64,000 nt of DNA from Hydrangea macrophylla (GCA_033977485.1 CM066998.1:32179501-32243500); one strand, 5' to 3'. Numbered from the stretch's first letter, positions 12,148-24,494 are shown. Notes: generated by a model not told the origin, from the sequence alone. Program-made: numbers and translations.

Positions 12148-13638
12148 TGTTGGGTTTATGCCCTCAAATCATTACTTTATGTATGACATTAGCATTTTAA
12201 TATATGGATATCAGTTTTACATTTCATTATCTATGTTTCTTTCCTGAGATGATTTTCAATCCTTAAGTATCATAGTAGGTAATTCGTGTGTGTATGAGAT
12301 ACATATAAGTGAGATATGAATTACCATCCTTTGATACTTAAAGCTTGTCACAGTGGATGATGAGACTAGATATCTCATCAGGTATACACTGTAGCATAAT
12401 TAATTACCATTCAATGGAGTGATTAATCTCAATCACTATAGTGTCACTCTTAGTTAAAATGCTAGTACTTATAATGCATTGACGAACCTGAGCTTTCCTA
12501 TTGACACTTAATGCTGTCAAATAGTCAATAGGAACTCATAACTTGTATAAGGTACGTGTTCTCAATCTTGCGATGATTATGAACACAGACTATGGATATG
12601 GCTGCTTGGACTTACCATTCAGTGAGGTCTATAGAAGATCAATACCTGGGTATCTTGGGTATGTCATGTTCATAGGGTTGTGAACATATATTGTCAAGAC
12701 AAAATCTACCCTCTATTTTGGAGTAAGCATTCCCTTGAGAATGTCACCAAGTCGATTACTGAGTACTGCAGTCTTATTGATAAGAGTTATCAATATGTTT
12801 GGTAATCATAAGAGGTGAATGGGACCCAAGGAATACAAGAAGTAATCATGATTCAGGTTGACAGTAGCAGTTATTCGACTACCTGAATATGATTACAAAT
12901 GCTGAAGATAGAGGGACATTAGTGCAACATACAAGTCTAGTTATCGCTTCAGATATGTTCTTTTGCGTTGGAGTTCAGTTATCGTTTTATAGTGGAGTAA
13001 ACATTAACTGGCCAGTTAGTTAGTTTGTTGATCAAAGAGTTTGGTCACGGTAATTAACAAACTGGTCTGAGCCAACAATAAAGAGCCTAGGAGGTCCCAT
13101 TCTTAGCTCCGCTAGGAAGCTTGGAAGGGCACATGAGGATCATGTCAAGGCAGGTTCGATCAATCGAAAGAGTCTTGATTGATTGAAGTCTAGGCAGGTT
13201 CGATCGCTCAAGGGTTGTTCGATCGATCGAAGGTTCGATCGCTCGAAAGTTAGGTGGGTTCTGGGAATCTATATATAGGGCAGCTACATACTGAATGTTT
13301 TTAATCGTCGTTTTTATACATAGAAGCTATAGAAACTATTTAGGTTTCCCTAAACCTTCCCTATCCTCCCTATTAGGGTTCCCACCAATCCTGTTCCTTT
13401 CGGCGGGCATCCGCAGGAGTCATAAGAGTGAAGACAACCTAGTGGAAGTTGCTGCACCATCAAGGAGAAAGAAGTTTTCAGAATTGGGTTCAAGACCTGA
13501 GGTATATTTCCTCTCCCTCTTGTTAGTATGCATCTATGGAATTGACGGGTAGTAGATCCTGGGCTACCAATAAGTTTTTTATAACTTGACTTTTCCGCTG
13601 CGCGTTTAAACTTTTAACTTAAACCGGTTTTTCTATCA
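12148..13638 (+). mobile_element. Solo LTR with perfect 5-bp target duplication
   Basis: 1491 nt beginning TGTTGGGTTTATGCCCTC and ending CGGTTTTTCTATCA, flanked on both sides by GAAAG (12143-12147 and 13639-13643), a perfect 5-bp target duplication. The TGTTGGG start suggests a copia-type LTR (inference). A TATA box (TATATATA, 13270-13277) precedes a short T/C-rich leader, giving + orientation. Just upstream, 13155-13247 holds palindromic words TTCGATCAATCGAA, TTCGATCGATCGAA and TTCGATCGCTCGAA. No internal genes. It lies exactly between gag and protease sequences of the minus-strand chromovirus. Confidence 0.9.
13150..13250. repeat. TTCGATCGATCGAA palindrome cluster
   Basis: Four or five near-palindromes of 13-14 nt with core GATCGATC, about 20-120 nt upstream of the TATA box of the solo LTR. 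The best copy is TTCGATCGATCGAA at 13218-13231. The same word recurs at 20795-20808 in apparently unrelated DNA. Confidence 0.8.
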
Positions 13639-14309
13639 GAAAGAGTACAAGCGTACCTTCTAGATGTTGTTGCTCTTCAGCATTAAAGCCTACTTCTTCT
13701 GAGATAATAGCATTCATCTGAGTCTAATCTTGGGCTCTATGTATTCCTCGATTCAGTGCACCATAATATCTTTCGCGTGCGACAATCTTTGCTCAAATGG
13801 CCCAGCTTGTTGCAGTTTCGACAAACAATATCCAATCGATAGAGAGTTCTAGGGGCCGTGCAGTTTCTAGTAATGTGCCTAGGCATTCTATAGTTAAAAC
13901 ATCCTCTATTTTTTGGTGGTGGGGTTATAAGCAGCGCCTGAGGTGGGAGTCCTCATTGTTGATATTGTGGTTGCTGAGGTCAAGGATAACAAATCTGTGA
14001 TTTTTGAGTTCCATCCCAGGTTCTCTTGTTCCCCCAAAAGTTATCCTTGGGTCTCTAACCTTGGGTATTCCTTGATGAGGAGAAGGGAAAATTCCTCTAT
14101 TGAAAGTTCCTTAGTGGCTGGGTTTGATGCATCTGTTGTTGTATTGGATACGCATCATTCTCCAGACTTACAGTAAGTCGAACAATTCCCTTGAAACTCT
14201 GGTTAAGGTGACCAATCATCATGTGGCAGAGATGGAGGTTCAGACCCTGATGAAATTTCTTTACCTTCTTCTGCAAAGTGTCAATCATGTGTTAAGAGAA
14301 CCTTGATAG
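13639..14309 (-). pseudogene. Chromovirus gag C-terminal half with CCHC knuckle, element 3
   Basis: Minus-strand gag continuing to protease. From 14309 leftward the frame reads LSRFS, a stop, HMIDTLQKKVKKFHQGLNLHL, as in the chromovirus gag motif LSRFAP...KVKKFxxGL. A zinc knuckle CRNCNKLGHLSKDC (C-x2-C-x4-H-x4-C) lies near 13770-13820. The frame then runs into EEVGFNAEEQQHLEGTLVL, the usual lead-in to the protease, and is cut at 13643 by the solo LTR. Stops and shifts are present. The frame rejoins 20023 across the 5.7-kb solo LTR. Confidence 0.8.
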
Positions 14310-15504
14310 TGTGGACCGGTGTGCTCGGGGATGATCCTGGCGTTCTCCCTCGACAGTGTCTCGGGACGGATCCCAAGGAGCACACTTTAGGGAAAACTAG
14401 GACTTCCTCATGCGATCCTAGAGACAAAGATTCGGCATCTAATTTTTTATCGGGAATTAGGAAACCCAAGTTTGACTCGCCCAAAATTGAATAAGGTTAC
14501 TCGCCCTTCATTACCAGAAACTAGGTTCGGGAGTCTTGGTAGGAGAGGGGAAGGAGCCCAAGCAGGACTAAAGCACCCCCTCCTCACCCTACCGAATGGT
14601 AGTACTTGATTCAAATATCCTTGTTCGTAATTCATAATTGGTGTTGTTTTCTCAAACATACTAGATAGTATATACATGTAAAAAGGAACATCTAATGAAA
14701 ATCATTTCAAGAGATTAAATCAAGTAGATGTCGGATGCACATGCAATACGAGAGAGAAGTATTCTTACAGTGGCTAGTCATGCCCGGGACCGATGCAAAT
14801 AAAGGAAACATGTCATGATATGCAAAAGGGAACAAGAAGACTTACATTGGGTTGACTCAAGCGGAGTCACAAAGCAAAAAGTAATGGAAACATGTAATGC
14901 AATCATGCAAAAATTCTAGATAAGATGTCTCTAACAAATAATCATATAAACGTAGACTATCCTAAAGGAATTTGTGTCGTTGAAATAAAGTTGTAAACCT
15001 AGAAAAAATTCTAAGAGGAAGGATAGAAAAGGTATGCGATGCATGGGCACTAAGCCACATGTAGATGAGGCAAGCTCACAAATTGAAGTCCGGGTCCATG
15101 GCATTCAATTCTCAGCACTAAGACACCAAGGAATACCCAAGCATTGCAAAAACACAAGCAAACATATGTCATACATGAAAAGCAAGTAGAAAATGTCATC
15201 AATCAAATTTTCAAATTCAGCAACCTCTAATGAATCCTATCAAAAGTGATCTTAAACATGAGCTAGGTTAAAACCCTTTTACAGAAAGTTAGATACATGT
15301 CTTAGGGAACTTCTCCAAAAAGTATAACATCTTAACTATTCTTGAAGTTTGAGAAATAAGAGTTTTGGGAACAGTGGATCAGGACTGTCCACTGTTCTTG
15401 TAAAAATCATAATTAATTTTAAAAAAATCATGTGACGCTCTATTTGGTGTCATAAGAAAGCTATTTCACTGTAGCTTATGACAAAAATAATTTAGCAATA
15501 TAAG

Positions 15505-17693
15505 GTTTAGTCCCTCATAATAGGTCAAAAGTAAAATGTAGCTCATTTGACTTTTTAAAGTAAAAATTAGTCCATTGCTACCAATGCTAATTAATGATTA
15601 GTCCTTTTCCCCCAAATTAGTAAATTTTTTTGGACTGGAATACCCCCCAATTAGTTAGATAAGAATATATGTGCATATATATATATATGCTCATATATAT
15701 ATATGTATAGACTGTATACTAATGTGGAAACTAAATTTTATGCACAGATTTATTGCAGATAATGTTCACTAAATTATAGGCACTATCATTTATTATATCA
15801 ATCAACCGTTTTTGAAGAACAATGTAACAAATTAAATTACAAATATTTATGCACATTTGATTGTTAGCTTAATTGGTGTGGAGTTTCATACAATTTTTGT
15901 GAGAAATTCTCATTTGTTTGTCTGTCAATTGTGCTTCGTGTTGTTTTCATATTGTCTGATATTTCTCACAAACTTCTCTTACAACTTAGTGAGTACATTA
16001 AAAAGCATTATGTTTTGTGATTTTTAAAGATATCTTGTGAGAATTTCTCATTTGCTTGTCTGATAAATTCGGTTTTGGTGATGATGTGCATGGTTTGAGT
16101 GATAAATTTAGCAACAATATGCAGTGAAAAATTTCTCACTAACATAAATCAGAGTGTGTCTAGGTTTGGTATAGCAGTCCAAACATTTAGGGTTGTGAGA
16201 ATTTTTATTCTACCTTTTATCGTCTAACAAATTGGTGAGAAATTTTCATCATGTTAATGTTGTTAGTTGTCAATAGTTTGAATCTCTTATACTTGTGGTA
16301 AACATTAGTGAGAAATTCTCACTCATTCAGTGATCAATTCGGTTGTTAGTGGTCACATATTGGTGAGAAAATCTCACACTTTTTTTTTTTTTTTGACATT
16401 TTCATATGTTAGTGTCAATTTCTCACTATATAGAATCTTACAATTTCAAAATTGTAATTTAGTGTCGTGAATCCGAGTATATCTTTTGGGTGTATGATAG
16501 ATTAATTTTCTTTTTTCCATTTATGATATTGAATATCATAGAGCTTTGGTTTTTGTGAAAGTTTCATTATCTGCAATGAATTTCTCTATCAACAATCTGG
16601 TGACTCCGTCGTATTTTTGGCGATGCTTGACCCTATGAGTGATAAATAGATGACAAAATGGAGTCCTTTGTAATATGTGAACAGTGGATTTGATTAGGCG
16701 AAAGCTTGATGTCATCAATTGACTTACCAAATCCTTCCAAGCTACATCGGAACTTCTGATTTGCTGCACTTCTCAACTGTTTTTTTTTTGTTTTTTTTTG
16801 CTACTTGATCTGATCACACAAGCTGATAATAAAGGTTGGATAGACATAATAAACAAGCTGTAAATTTCTATAATAGATACAATATGTGCAATACTATATT
16901 GTATTTGTCTAGTATTCTATGAGAATTTCACAACACACTGGTTTTGGTCACTAGTTAAGTGAGAATTTCTCACGTAACTAAGATACAAGAGTGTTCAATA
17001 TATTTTTCTACACAATCTAAAATATATGACAATACACGAGTTTTTTTTTATATATATTTTTTTTATTTTCTTTTGTTCATGCTTTGAAATTTGGTGAGAA
17101 ATTTATACCTAGCGTACCATATAGCAGAGTCTTTATACAAAACCTTAATTTCTCACTGCAATGGTAAGACTTTTAAGTAGTGAAATCCAAAAATTTCACC
17201 GAAACAATTTTATTTGTTGAAAATTGATCTAGTTCGAAGATTCTGTAGATTTTGATCCACAAAAAAAATACAAAATTCTTACCCTTTGTCCCCATCACAG
17301 GTAAATTTTTTTTTTTTGGTTGATTTTCAGTGATGTTCAATGAACAGAGTCGTTGATAGCAGCGGCGACTTGATTCGGTTTTCTCAAACCATTTTTTCCG
17401 ACGAGCTTCGATCGCTTCTCATATCTCGTTGATAGTAGCGCGACTGATTGGGTTTTTTTTTTTTTTTTTGGGAATGCTGAGAAATTTGATGGGAAGAGAT
17501 AATATCTCCTTGAATTGCGATAAATTTGATTTTTGAAAACCCATAAATCACGTCGCCTTAATTGGGTAACACAGTAGCATGATGAGTTTGACTTTTGTTA
17601 TGATGTTGTGGGTGTATTGTAAGCACACACAAATCTATATAGCATGGGGTTTTTTGTCAGGTAATTACTATAGGGACTAAATACTATGTTGTA
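15505..17693. mobile_element. Candidate DNA-transposon insertion with TTTAGTCCCT termini
   Basis: The left end reads TTTAGTCCCTCATAATAGG and the right end is the inverted TTTAGTCCCTATAGTAA, giving weak terminal inverted repeats of about 10-18 nt. Between them the base composition and word content differ from the surrounding LTR: TA runs near 15675-15710, several T runs of 10-18 nt, and about a dozen near-palindromes GTGAGAATTTCTCAC. A minus-strand open stretch at 16536-16769 (starts MQQIRSSDVAWKDLV) is of unknown nature and has a GTAAGT inside it, so it may be an exon remnant. I found no convincing target duplication, so the class stays open. Confidence 0.35.
15895..17170. repeat. GTGAGAATTTCTCAC near-palindrome cluster
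   Basis: About a dozen copies of GTGAGAAATTTCTCAC or half-versions are scattered through 1.3 kb, for example near 15899, 16037, 16127, 16228, 16308, 16361, 16417, 16957, 17093 and 17147. The full copies are self-complementary. Spacing is irregular and the DNA between copies is unrelated. Confidence 0.75.
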
Positions 17694-20022
17694 TTGTAAG
17701 TTGTACCTATTTCTAGAAACACCATATGTAATGGACTATATGTTAACTTATCCAAAATAATTCCATGGACATGTCATGAACATACAGTTTCTGAAAAAGT
17801 GTTTTAAACAGACTCTGTTATTTTGGAATTTTGGTATCATTTTGACAAATGAATGCAAAACACAATAGATGTATAATAGAAGTTCATGAATCATGTTAAT
17901 CAAATAGATCTAAGCTTTTGATCTCTTATCCAATTATCCTAGATGATTTCTAAACCAAGTTTTATTCATCAATTATTGTTGAGTGATCAAGGTATGACAA
18001 TTTTGTATACATAGTCATAATTGTAGTCAAACTTAGAAAATTCCAGAATAGTTGTATCAACTTCAAATGCTTAGAAAACGATCTTAACTTCATCGTATGC
18101 TCACGATTTTACATCGACATATAGATACATGAGTTACGAATCATCCCCAAAAAGCGGAACATCGATAACTATTATAGATTTTTGGAAATTCAAGCACAAA
18201 GAGACTATGTTCAAATCTGTCAACAGATTTTTCAACAATTTCTAAAAATAGCATATGGATCCTAGAAGCACTCAAAACAGACCGGATGAAAGCTAATTCA
18301 TCAAAGTTTATCCAAAAAATTTGAAATCTATCAAACTATGGGCATTAATGGACCAAATCTCATGGACAAAACCAATCTGTTTTGCTGAATTTTTATCTAG
18401 TTCATTTTAAAGTGTAAGGAAAACATCTTAGGTGTTGGTTGAAGCTTATTTGAGAGATCAAATTCATAGATCTACTTGACCATCATGATTTCCAATCAAT
18501 TTAGCCCTCAAGTTCTATGAAGAACTTTAGATCATGGATTAAAGGGACTTACAAATATCCTATTGGAGATGAATTTCCATAGGAATTCTAGGTAATAGAA
18601 ATAATCAAGAGATAGGTAAGAACATAAAAATCATCCTTCTCATAGATCATACTTCTAAACCATCATAGAATTTAAAATAGATACATATATATAATCATAT
18701 ATGCATGAATCTAAACTAAAATTGAAGAATGAAATCAAAACTGAGAAACAAAAAATGAAAATCAATCTCTAATCATGAATCATCAATGAAAATCAAAAGA
18801 GACTTGGATCTAGCCATGTGAGTGTGTGAAGAACAAGAGATGAAGAAGATGAGTGTTCTAACAAATAAAATAAAACTAACCTAAATCCAAATCTTATAGA
18901 TCTATATATACAAAATAGAAATTAGAGATGAATTATAGTGTTTATCTTTCTCAATTATATAACCAAAGTTGAATTGAAGATCTTCTTCAAGTGTTCTACA
19001 AGTGTTCTTCAAGCACTCATCCATGGAGGTTACTGGAGGCAATTGATGTCTAAGTCATCTAATCTAATTATCTTGAGATTAGTTTAGGGAATTCTAATTC
19101 ATAATTCTCTCTCTCTAGAATTCTCTCTTAATTGAAAGCATGTTCAAGGTGTACTTGTATCTCTCATGTATATTCAAAGCTTCTCTGAAGATATTCCCAT
19201 TGTACTCTCAAGATACTCCAAGCATGATCTTATATATATAGTTTTGAAGACAGCCTTTAAGTTACAGGGTTAAAATATGATTTTTAGAGCTTAAAAGAGG
19301 GTTAAAATGGCTATTTTGGCATCTAAACACAATTTCCAGGCAATTTCCTCGCAGTGAGAGCCTTCTAGAAGGGTTTAGAACACAAAAAGCTTGGTGGAGA
19401 ACATGATATATAAGTGGAGGTTATGGTGGGACCCTCCACCCCACAACCTAAAACCGTCATCCCCTTTTCTTGCTCCTCTGGTCACCCACAAGCTTGTTTC
19501 AAATTTTATGTGCACTGCTTTTCCAGATTTTCGTAAAAATACTTTTTGGTGTTCGAAATCATCCGTTTACATACCGTTGGAAAGTTGTAGGGTTAAAATT
19601 TAGTATAAAAATATTATCAGAGGTTTTGAAATGAGAATTGAAGTCCAATTGAAGCCCGGAAGTCCTCCGGAACTTTCGTCATCTTTTTTAAATCAAACAA
19701 CGTCTTTTTCAAAATTGCTTTCAAATGCGAGTCGATTTTGATCTTTTCTTTACAATTGAATCTCTGGATACCAAGAATACTACGTTTAGAACACTTAATG
19801 TTCATATAACCCTGAGTGAATATGAATTCTGAGAGACGATTTTGACAAAATCGGGATTTATTCATGGAAAAGGGCTTTTCTGAGCTTGAAGTCACTTTCC
19901 AAAGTTCGATCTTTCAATTGTGTGGAATCCAGTACCTTCCATGGGGTACTTTTCATCATTGAATCCTCCATGACATTGTCTACCCTAAATCCTATCAGTG
20001 TGGTCAAAATTGGGTGTCTACA

Positions 20023-20177
20023 AATAGTCGCTCAAACTAAGTAATATAGTCCCTTACAATCCAATTTCCATGAACCAAACTGAGAAAATTCTTCCCCTAT
20101 TCGTCCTTTTCATCTTCGAAAAAGTACTTTTCCATAAACTTGTTGACACCAACTAAATTTATGAGCTCTTGTGCAAC
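20023..20177 (-). pseudogene. Chromovirus gag fragment, element 3
   Basis: Minus-strand frame reading FMEKYFFEDEKDE, a stop, GKNFLSLVHGNWIVRDYIT, a stop, FERL. This is the chromovirus gag motif (FLEKYFP...EFLxLxQG..SVxEYxxxFxRLS). It joins the gag sequence at 14309 across the solo LTR. Homology is lost near 20177 at a sequence starting TGTGCAACACCC. Confidence 0.7.
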
Positions 20178-22660
20178 ACCCAAGTGTAGGTGATCGTGCG
20201 AGTAGTACATCTAATAAGACCAGGTCGATCCCACAGGGAAGGTGATGAAATACTAACTTAGAGTAATCTCAAAACAAAAATTAAAAATCAACAATTTAAA
20301 TGAAGCGTAGAACACAAAGTTCTACAATTAACAACTACTATAGCAAAGCAATTAAACTAAACTAGCAATTTAACTAACTAAGCAGATTTTAAAACGGATT
20401 TTTACTCTATAATAAAAAGACATTAGGATCACACAAATCCACAATAACCTAGCCATCCACCATGCACATTCATTATTGCTCTACGGAGTACATCCTTCTT
20501 CAATATTCCCTATTTTTCTAAAGATAAAGAATCAATAGTGCTTTCATGACCTGGACTACATCATCACAATTGATTAAAAATACTTAAAAGACGGTTTAAA
20601 ACAATGGTTTAGTCTCGCACCCTCAATGGTTTTAGCATTCAAGGTGGTTTCCAAAAGTAATTGAAGAAAAGGCCTTAAGGCTTTAAGTTTACAAACTGTT
20701 TTGAAAAACTGAGCTTATCTAGATAATTTGATTACAAATCTCAAAAATAGAAAGTTTTAGAAAACTTAAAGGAATCATCTCAAGAATTAATAGTTTCGAT
20801 CGATCGAAGTGCTCTTGATCCATCGAACTGCATCATCCTTCAATCGATCGAAGTGTTTTTGATCCCTTGACTTGGCTTTGGTTCGATTGATCAAAATATC
20901 TTTGATCGATTGAACACAGGTATTCTCTATAGTGCATGGCAAAGGCTGGAGATCACGATCACTATTTCATCATGATCTCCCAACAACTGAACTACTCAAA
21001 CATGATTTGAGTTGCAAAAAATGATTTTTTAAAGTGGAACATGATTAAGGCTATGTTTGGTTGGATTTTAAACATGGAACTTTGATATACTATGATTTAA
21101 ACCACTAGCATGCAAACCTATGATCAAAACAGATTAAACTATTGTAAACTATGTGCAAAAAGTAACTATAAAGATAAAATAATACCTGGAACTTGAGAAC
21201 TCATGTTAAACTTCAATAAAGATCCAAATATTGATTACCCAAGCAAGCAACCTACAAAACATAAAGAACTCTCTATCTCTCTATAAAACTGATGAAACTA
21301 GAGCTGGGCATCATTAGCTAGGTGTTTACAACATACATTTATAGATAAAAATCTATATTGCATGTTCTGCTGCACTGCCCATAAAGTTCTCGATAAAGCC
21401 ATGTTCGATTGCTTGAACTTCATATTCCTCAAGCACTTGATAAGCCTTCAATCTCTTGAGACTTTTTTGATCGCTTGAGCCTGTCTTTTTTTACTTTGAC
21501 ATGTATTAAACTACACATTGCAACTCAACTGCGAATAAATCGGGGAATTGTAAACCAAATCATTACATTTTCGTAGTAAAGCGCTGTTGTATTCTACAAA
21601 TACCCCTGCTTGTCACAACCCCCAACAAGCTTATTACTAGTCCCTAGCGATAAAGTAATACAAAAAGACAAGTCAAACAAACCTAAACTACAACGACTGA
21701 AAGAAAAACAAAAATGCATAGAAAGAAAATCCTAACTCACTTTCGTAGGAATTGCGGTTGCTTTTAGCTTATGCAACAAGTCGTTAAGCCCCTAGGTTCC
21801 CCCTAGTGGATGCGTGTTGTCTTGTGAGGGTTTACAATGAGTATGCCCACAAAATTCTCGTTTAAGATAAAAAGATAAGGAAAACTTCTAACTATGCTCT
21901 CTTTATGACAAAAAACTATGCTCCACAATGACATGCCATTCTCAAACAAGCCATGGAAAATATCAACACATTTTTCATTCCACCAAGATAATCAACACAT
22001 ATGTATCACATTCATGCATCCTTGTATGTGAAGTCAACAGTTGCACGTTAAATCTTATTTAGAGTTATTTAGACTATAGTACTCTTGGAACTCGTGGCTT
22101 CGACTCAATTCCCACATTGATTTACACTCTTAAAAAGACATCCCTCAGAAAGTGTATGAATGGCTGCTCAGTGTATAAAGCTTGATATGAAGAGATGTAT
22201 GCACACAAATGCTTTTATACACGACTCTTGAAAAGCGAACTTTTAGACTGTACAGTCTCATGAAAAGATACTACCTACTAGAGGAGCAAACTACCGCGGA
22301 TAACCTATAATTCAGACTTGCATATTTAAACTAAGACATCAAGAATCATTAAGACATTGTATGGTTTTGGTATGGTGAATAGAATTGATGGGTGAAAACA
22401 TGCCTGCCTTGGCTTGCTATAGATTAGGGTGATAATGGTCTTTTGCTTTCTTGAATCTCCAATTCATCTTCTATTCCTATGTATATATATCTTTTCCGTT
22501 CTATACTCCTCCACATTCAATTGATTCTTGTATTATTTTCTTTGTTTGCTTTTTATTAAACCTGTTTATTATGAAGCAATTCCCAACTTCAACTTAATTC
22601 CCAACCACATGCATTGACAGTTTAACAACATATAAACAATGTTGTTCTGTGGGGTCAATG
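20178..22660. other. Unclassified repeat-like non-coding block
   Basis: No gene, LTR pair or recognisable protein. It opens TGTGCAACACCCAAGTG and soon has GGTCGATCCCACAGGGAAGG, a phrase I associate with non-coding parts of plant LTR elements (recollection, not tested). 20795-20910 holds TTCGATCGATCGAA words, and 21405-21480 has degenerate relatives. Near 21595-21660 is CACAACCCCCAACAAGC, which also looks like LTR-element 3' non-coding DNA. It is probably the remains of one or more retrotransposons inserted in chromovirus gag. Confidence 0.35.
20795..20910. repeat. TTCGATCGATCGAA palindrome cluster, second site
   Basis: TTCGATCGATCGAA at 20795-20808, TTCAATCGATCGAA near 20839, then weaker GGTTCGATTGATC and TTTGATCGATTGAA copies to 20910. 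It is the same word as in the solo LTR at 13150-13250, with no other visible similarity between the two sites. Confidence 0.75.
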
Positions 22661-23458
22661 CATATAATCGGGTTGTTTGTATAGAGAATTTCAAAATTTC
22701 TACTTTGATGATTAAATTTTAAAACCTTCCCTCAGATTTTAGAAAATTTCAAAATTACTACCATGGTTTTCAAAAGAAATCATGATTCCACACTTCGATG
22801 ATTCAATTCCAGATTTTAGAATTCAGAATTTCCTGCCTCGATTTTCAAGAATCATTATTTCACACCATAAGCATTGATGGTTCAAAAATATTTTTGAAAT
22901 TTAAAAATCTCCCCCTATCTTTCAAGATTTTCGTGAAAAGTTTAATTTTGTAAACATGAGCCATTAAGAATTTCAAAGCTAAAAATCCTTGGATAAAGAT
23001 TGGATTAGTAAGATGATTTGCATACTCAAGGAATCTTATGTGCTTATATGCTGATATACTAGGTCTAAGCTAGATTAAGGTGCATTGCATTTAGATTAGA
23101 TTGCATTTCATCTACATTGCATACACTACACGAGCATTGCATAAACGACTCACGAGTGTGATGCCTCTGATATACTTTCGAAAAAAGATTTATTTTCTTC
23201 AGAATTTCAAAAAAAGATTTCTTCAATTTTAGAAAATGTTTTTGAAAAAGGAAATGATTTCAATCCACGTTTTGTAAAAACTCATTCTTTGAAAAATTCT
23301 TTTGCAATAAAGATACCTGATTATTGAAAATCCCTAATAAGAGAGAATTGAAGATAGGATCAAAGAGTTGTACTCCCTCCTGGGTCAGAGCTCCAAACAG
23401 TCATTTGATCAAATCAGGGTTTGAAGAAGCAACAGCCGAGTCAACTAGGGTTAATGGT
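22661..23458 (+). other. 5' leader remnant of Tat-lineage element C
   Basis: Non-coding. It is rich in T/A runs with repeated AAAATTTC/GATTTTC phrases and GCATTGCAT-type words (23085-23145). The same style of sequence lies between the PBS and gag of element A (27600-28150), so I read it as the untranslated leader of the gag that follows. No PBS or LTR of C is seen on its left. Confidence 0.5.
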
Positions 23459-23728
23459 ATGACGTATGAAGCTGATATAGAAGCCAGGTTGGCTGCAATG
23501 CAAGCTGTACTGGATCAGAGCAGAGAACAGAATTGGGAACAACTTGCCACTATGATGAGGATGATTAAGCAGCTGACTAATCTGCCACCACCACCGCCTC
23601 CGGTGCATCATGAGGAAGAAGACTTTGGGGGAGATAGTTCACCAAAAGTCCAGCTAGATCAGAAAACTCAAGACAAGTTGGCTAAGATCGACAAGCTAGA
23701 GAATGTGATCAGGAAGAGCAAAGGGGTT
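23459..23728 (+). pseudogene. Gag N-terminus of Tat-lineage element C, cut by element A
   Basis: Start chosen at the ATG of MTYEADIEARLAAMQ. The frame is open further upstream, but that stretch looks like leader. The fragment covers about 90 residues: an N-terminal helix with Gln/Met-rich repeats, a proline run PPPPPP, an acidic stretch, and QDKLAKIDKLENVIRKSKGV. The last part matches the gag of element B (KMDKVDKLESVLRKSKGV) and stops exactly at the base where the LTR of element A begins. The rest of this gag is not found in the window; pol of what may be the same element reappears at 55853 beyond A. Confidence 0.75.
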
Positions 23729-24244
23729 TGTAGACACCCCAATTTTGACGAAACGTCAAATCCAGGGATTGGTTACTTCTCAATGACCGATGATGACGAT
23801 GACCGTGACGTTCGAAGATTTTCCAAGAAATTCAAAATCTTCAAGATGTTCTTCAAGATTAAATTTGCAAAATTAAAAAATAAAAAGAGAGAGGATTTGG
23901 GTATTCGGGAGAGACCCGAACATTGAAGAACACATGAAGAAGTCAGTCTGAGAATTTGCTCAACATACATATAAAAAAGGTTTTTTTTTAAAGAAGTATA
24001 AAATAAAAATGATAAAAAAAGGAGAGTTTTAAATAAAGAAAAAAATTGTCTCTTGAAAAACATAATAATGAATAATAAGAAAGGCATAGTATATTGAAGA
24101 ATATACCGTGCACATGGGTGCATACCACCCACATGGGTGCATTTTAGCACAAATATACATGAATATATAAAGATAACTCACAAAAATTAAGTTTAGATTA
24201 ATTTTCCTTTCGAAAATTCAAAAAAGGAGCAAATTCAGTTAGCC

Positions 24245-24395
24245 CCGGCACCCGGAAAATCCGGCGGCACTCACTGAGTGCCGCGCCGGCACTCACTGAG
24301 TGCCGCGCCAGCACTCACGAGTTGCCGCACGGCATTCAGTGAAGGCCGCCCGGCACTCAGTGAATGCCGCCGGCACCCGTCGAGTGCCGCTGGCT
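24245..24395. repeat. Six-unit GGCACTCACTGAGTGCC array in U3 of LTR
   Basis: Six tandem units of 21-22 nt. The first two are near-perfect GGCACTCACTGAGTGCC palindromes joined by GCGCC, and later units have changes in one arm. The array ends about 90 nt before the TATA box. The matching array in the 3' LTR (53110-53245) has one unit fewer, so units are gained or lost between the LTRs of one element. Confidence 0.85.
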
Positions 24396-24486
24396 GTAAC
24401 AGACTGCTTTTCTCACATGTTTTAGAAGAAAACTTTGCACATGGGTTTCCACCCGAATTTACCCATTTAACCTTGAATTAGTGGTC

Positions 24487-24494
24487 TATATAAA
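24487..24494 (+). promoter_or_regulatory. TATA box of element A LTR
   Basis: TATATAAA in the context GTGGTCTATATAAACAAAC. The same box is at 53338-53345 in the 3' LTR and, with changes, at 1194 in the solo LTR. It is inferred to start the genomic RNA; the transcript would begin about 30 nt downstream. Confidence 0.75.

Larger units (their letters stand above)
14310..20022 (-). mobile_element. 5.7-kb solo LTR, Tat-like family, with imperfect target duplication
   Basis: In its own orientation it starts TGTAGACACCCAATTTTGACC (right end, 20022) and ends at 14310 with ...CCGGTCCACA. Flanks are GATAG (14305-14309) and AATAG (20023-20027), a 5-bp duplication with one mismatch. The chromovirus gag frame rejoins across it: FERL on one side, SRF on the other. 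The U5 side resembles the LTR of element B (the stretch around GACTCGCCCAAA at 14475 and GGAAGGAGCC near 14550). A minus-strand TATA (complement of TTATATATATAG, about 19230-19241) marks the promoter. At 5.7 kb it is unusually long, probably because about 2.2 kb of foreign DNA (about 15505-17693) sits inside it. No genes. Confidence 0.8.

Noticed and set aside
13295..13552. Small coding gene in the solo LTR
   Set aside because: Lies just after the TATA box in the R-U5 part of an LTR and shows no recognisable domain; taken as leader sequence.
23773..24150. Membrane protein (env-like) on the minus strand
   Set aside because: Phe/Leu-rich translation of A/T runs in the LTR of A; it is not conserved in frame in the second LTR copy.
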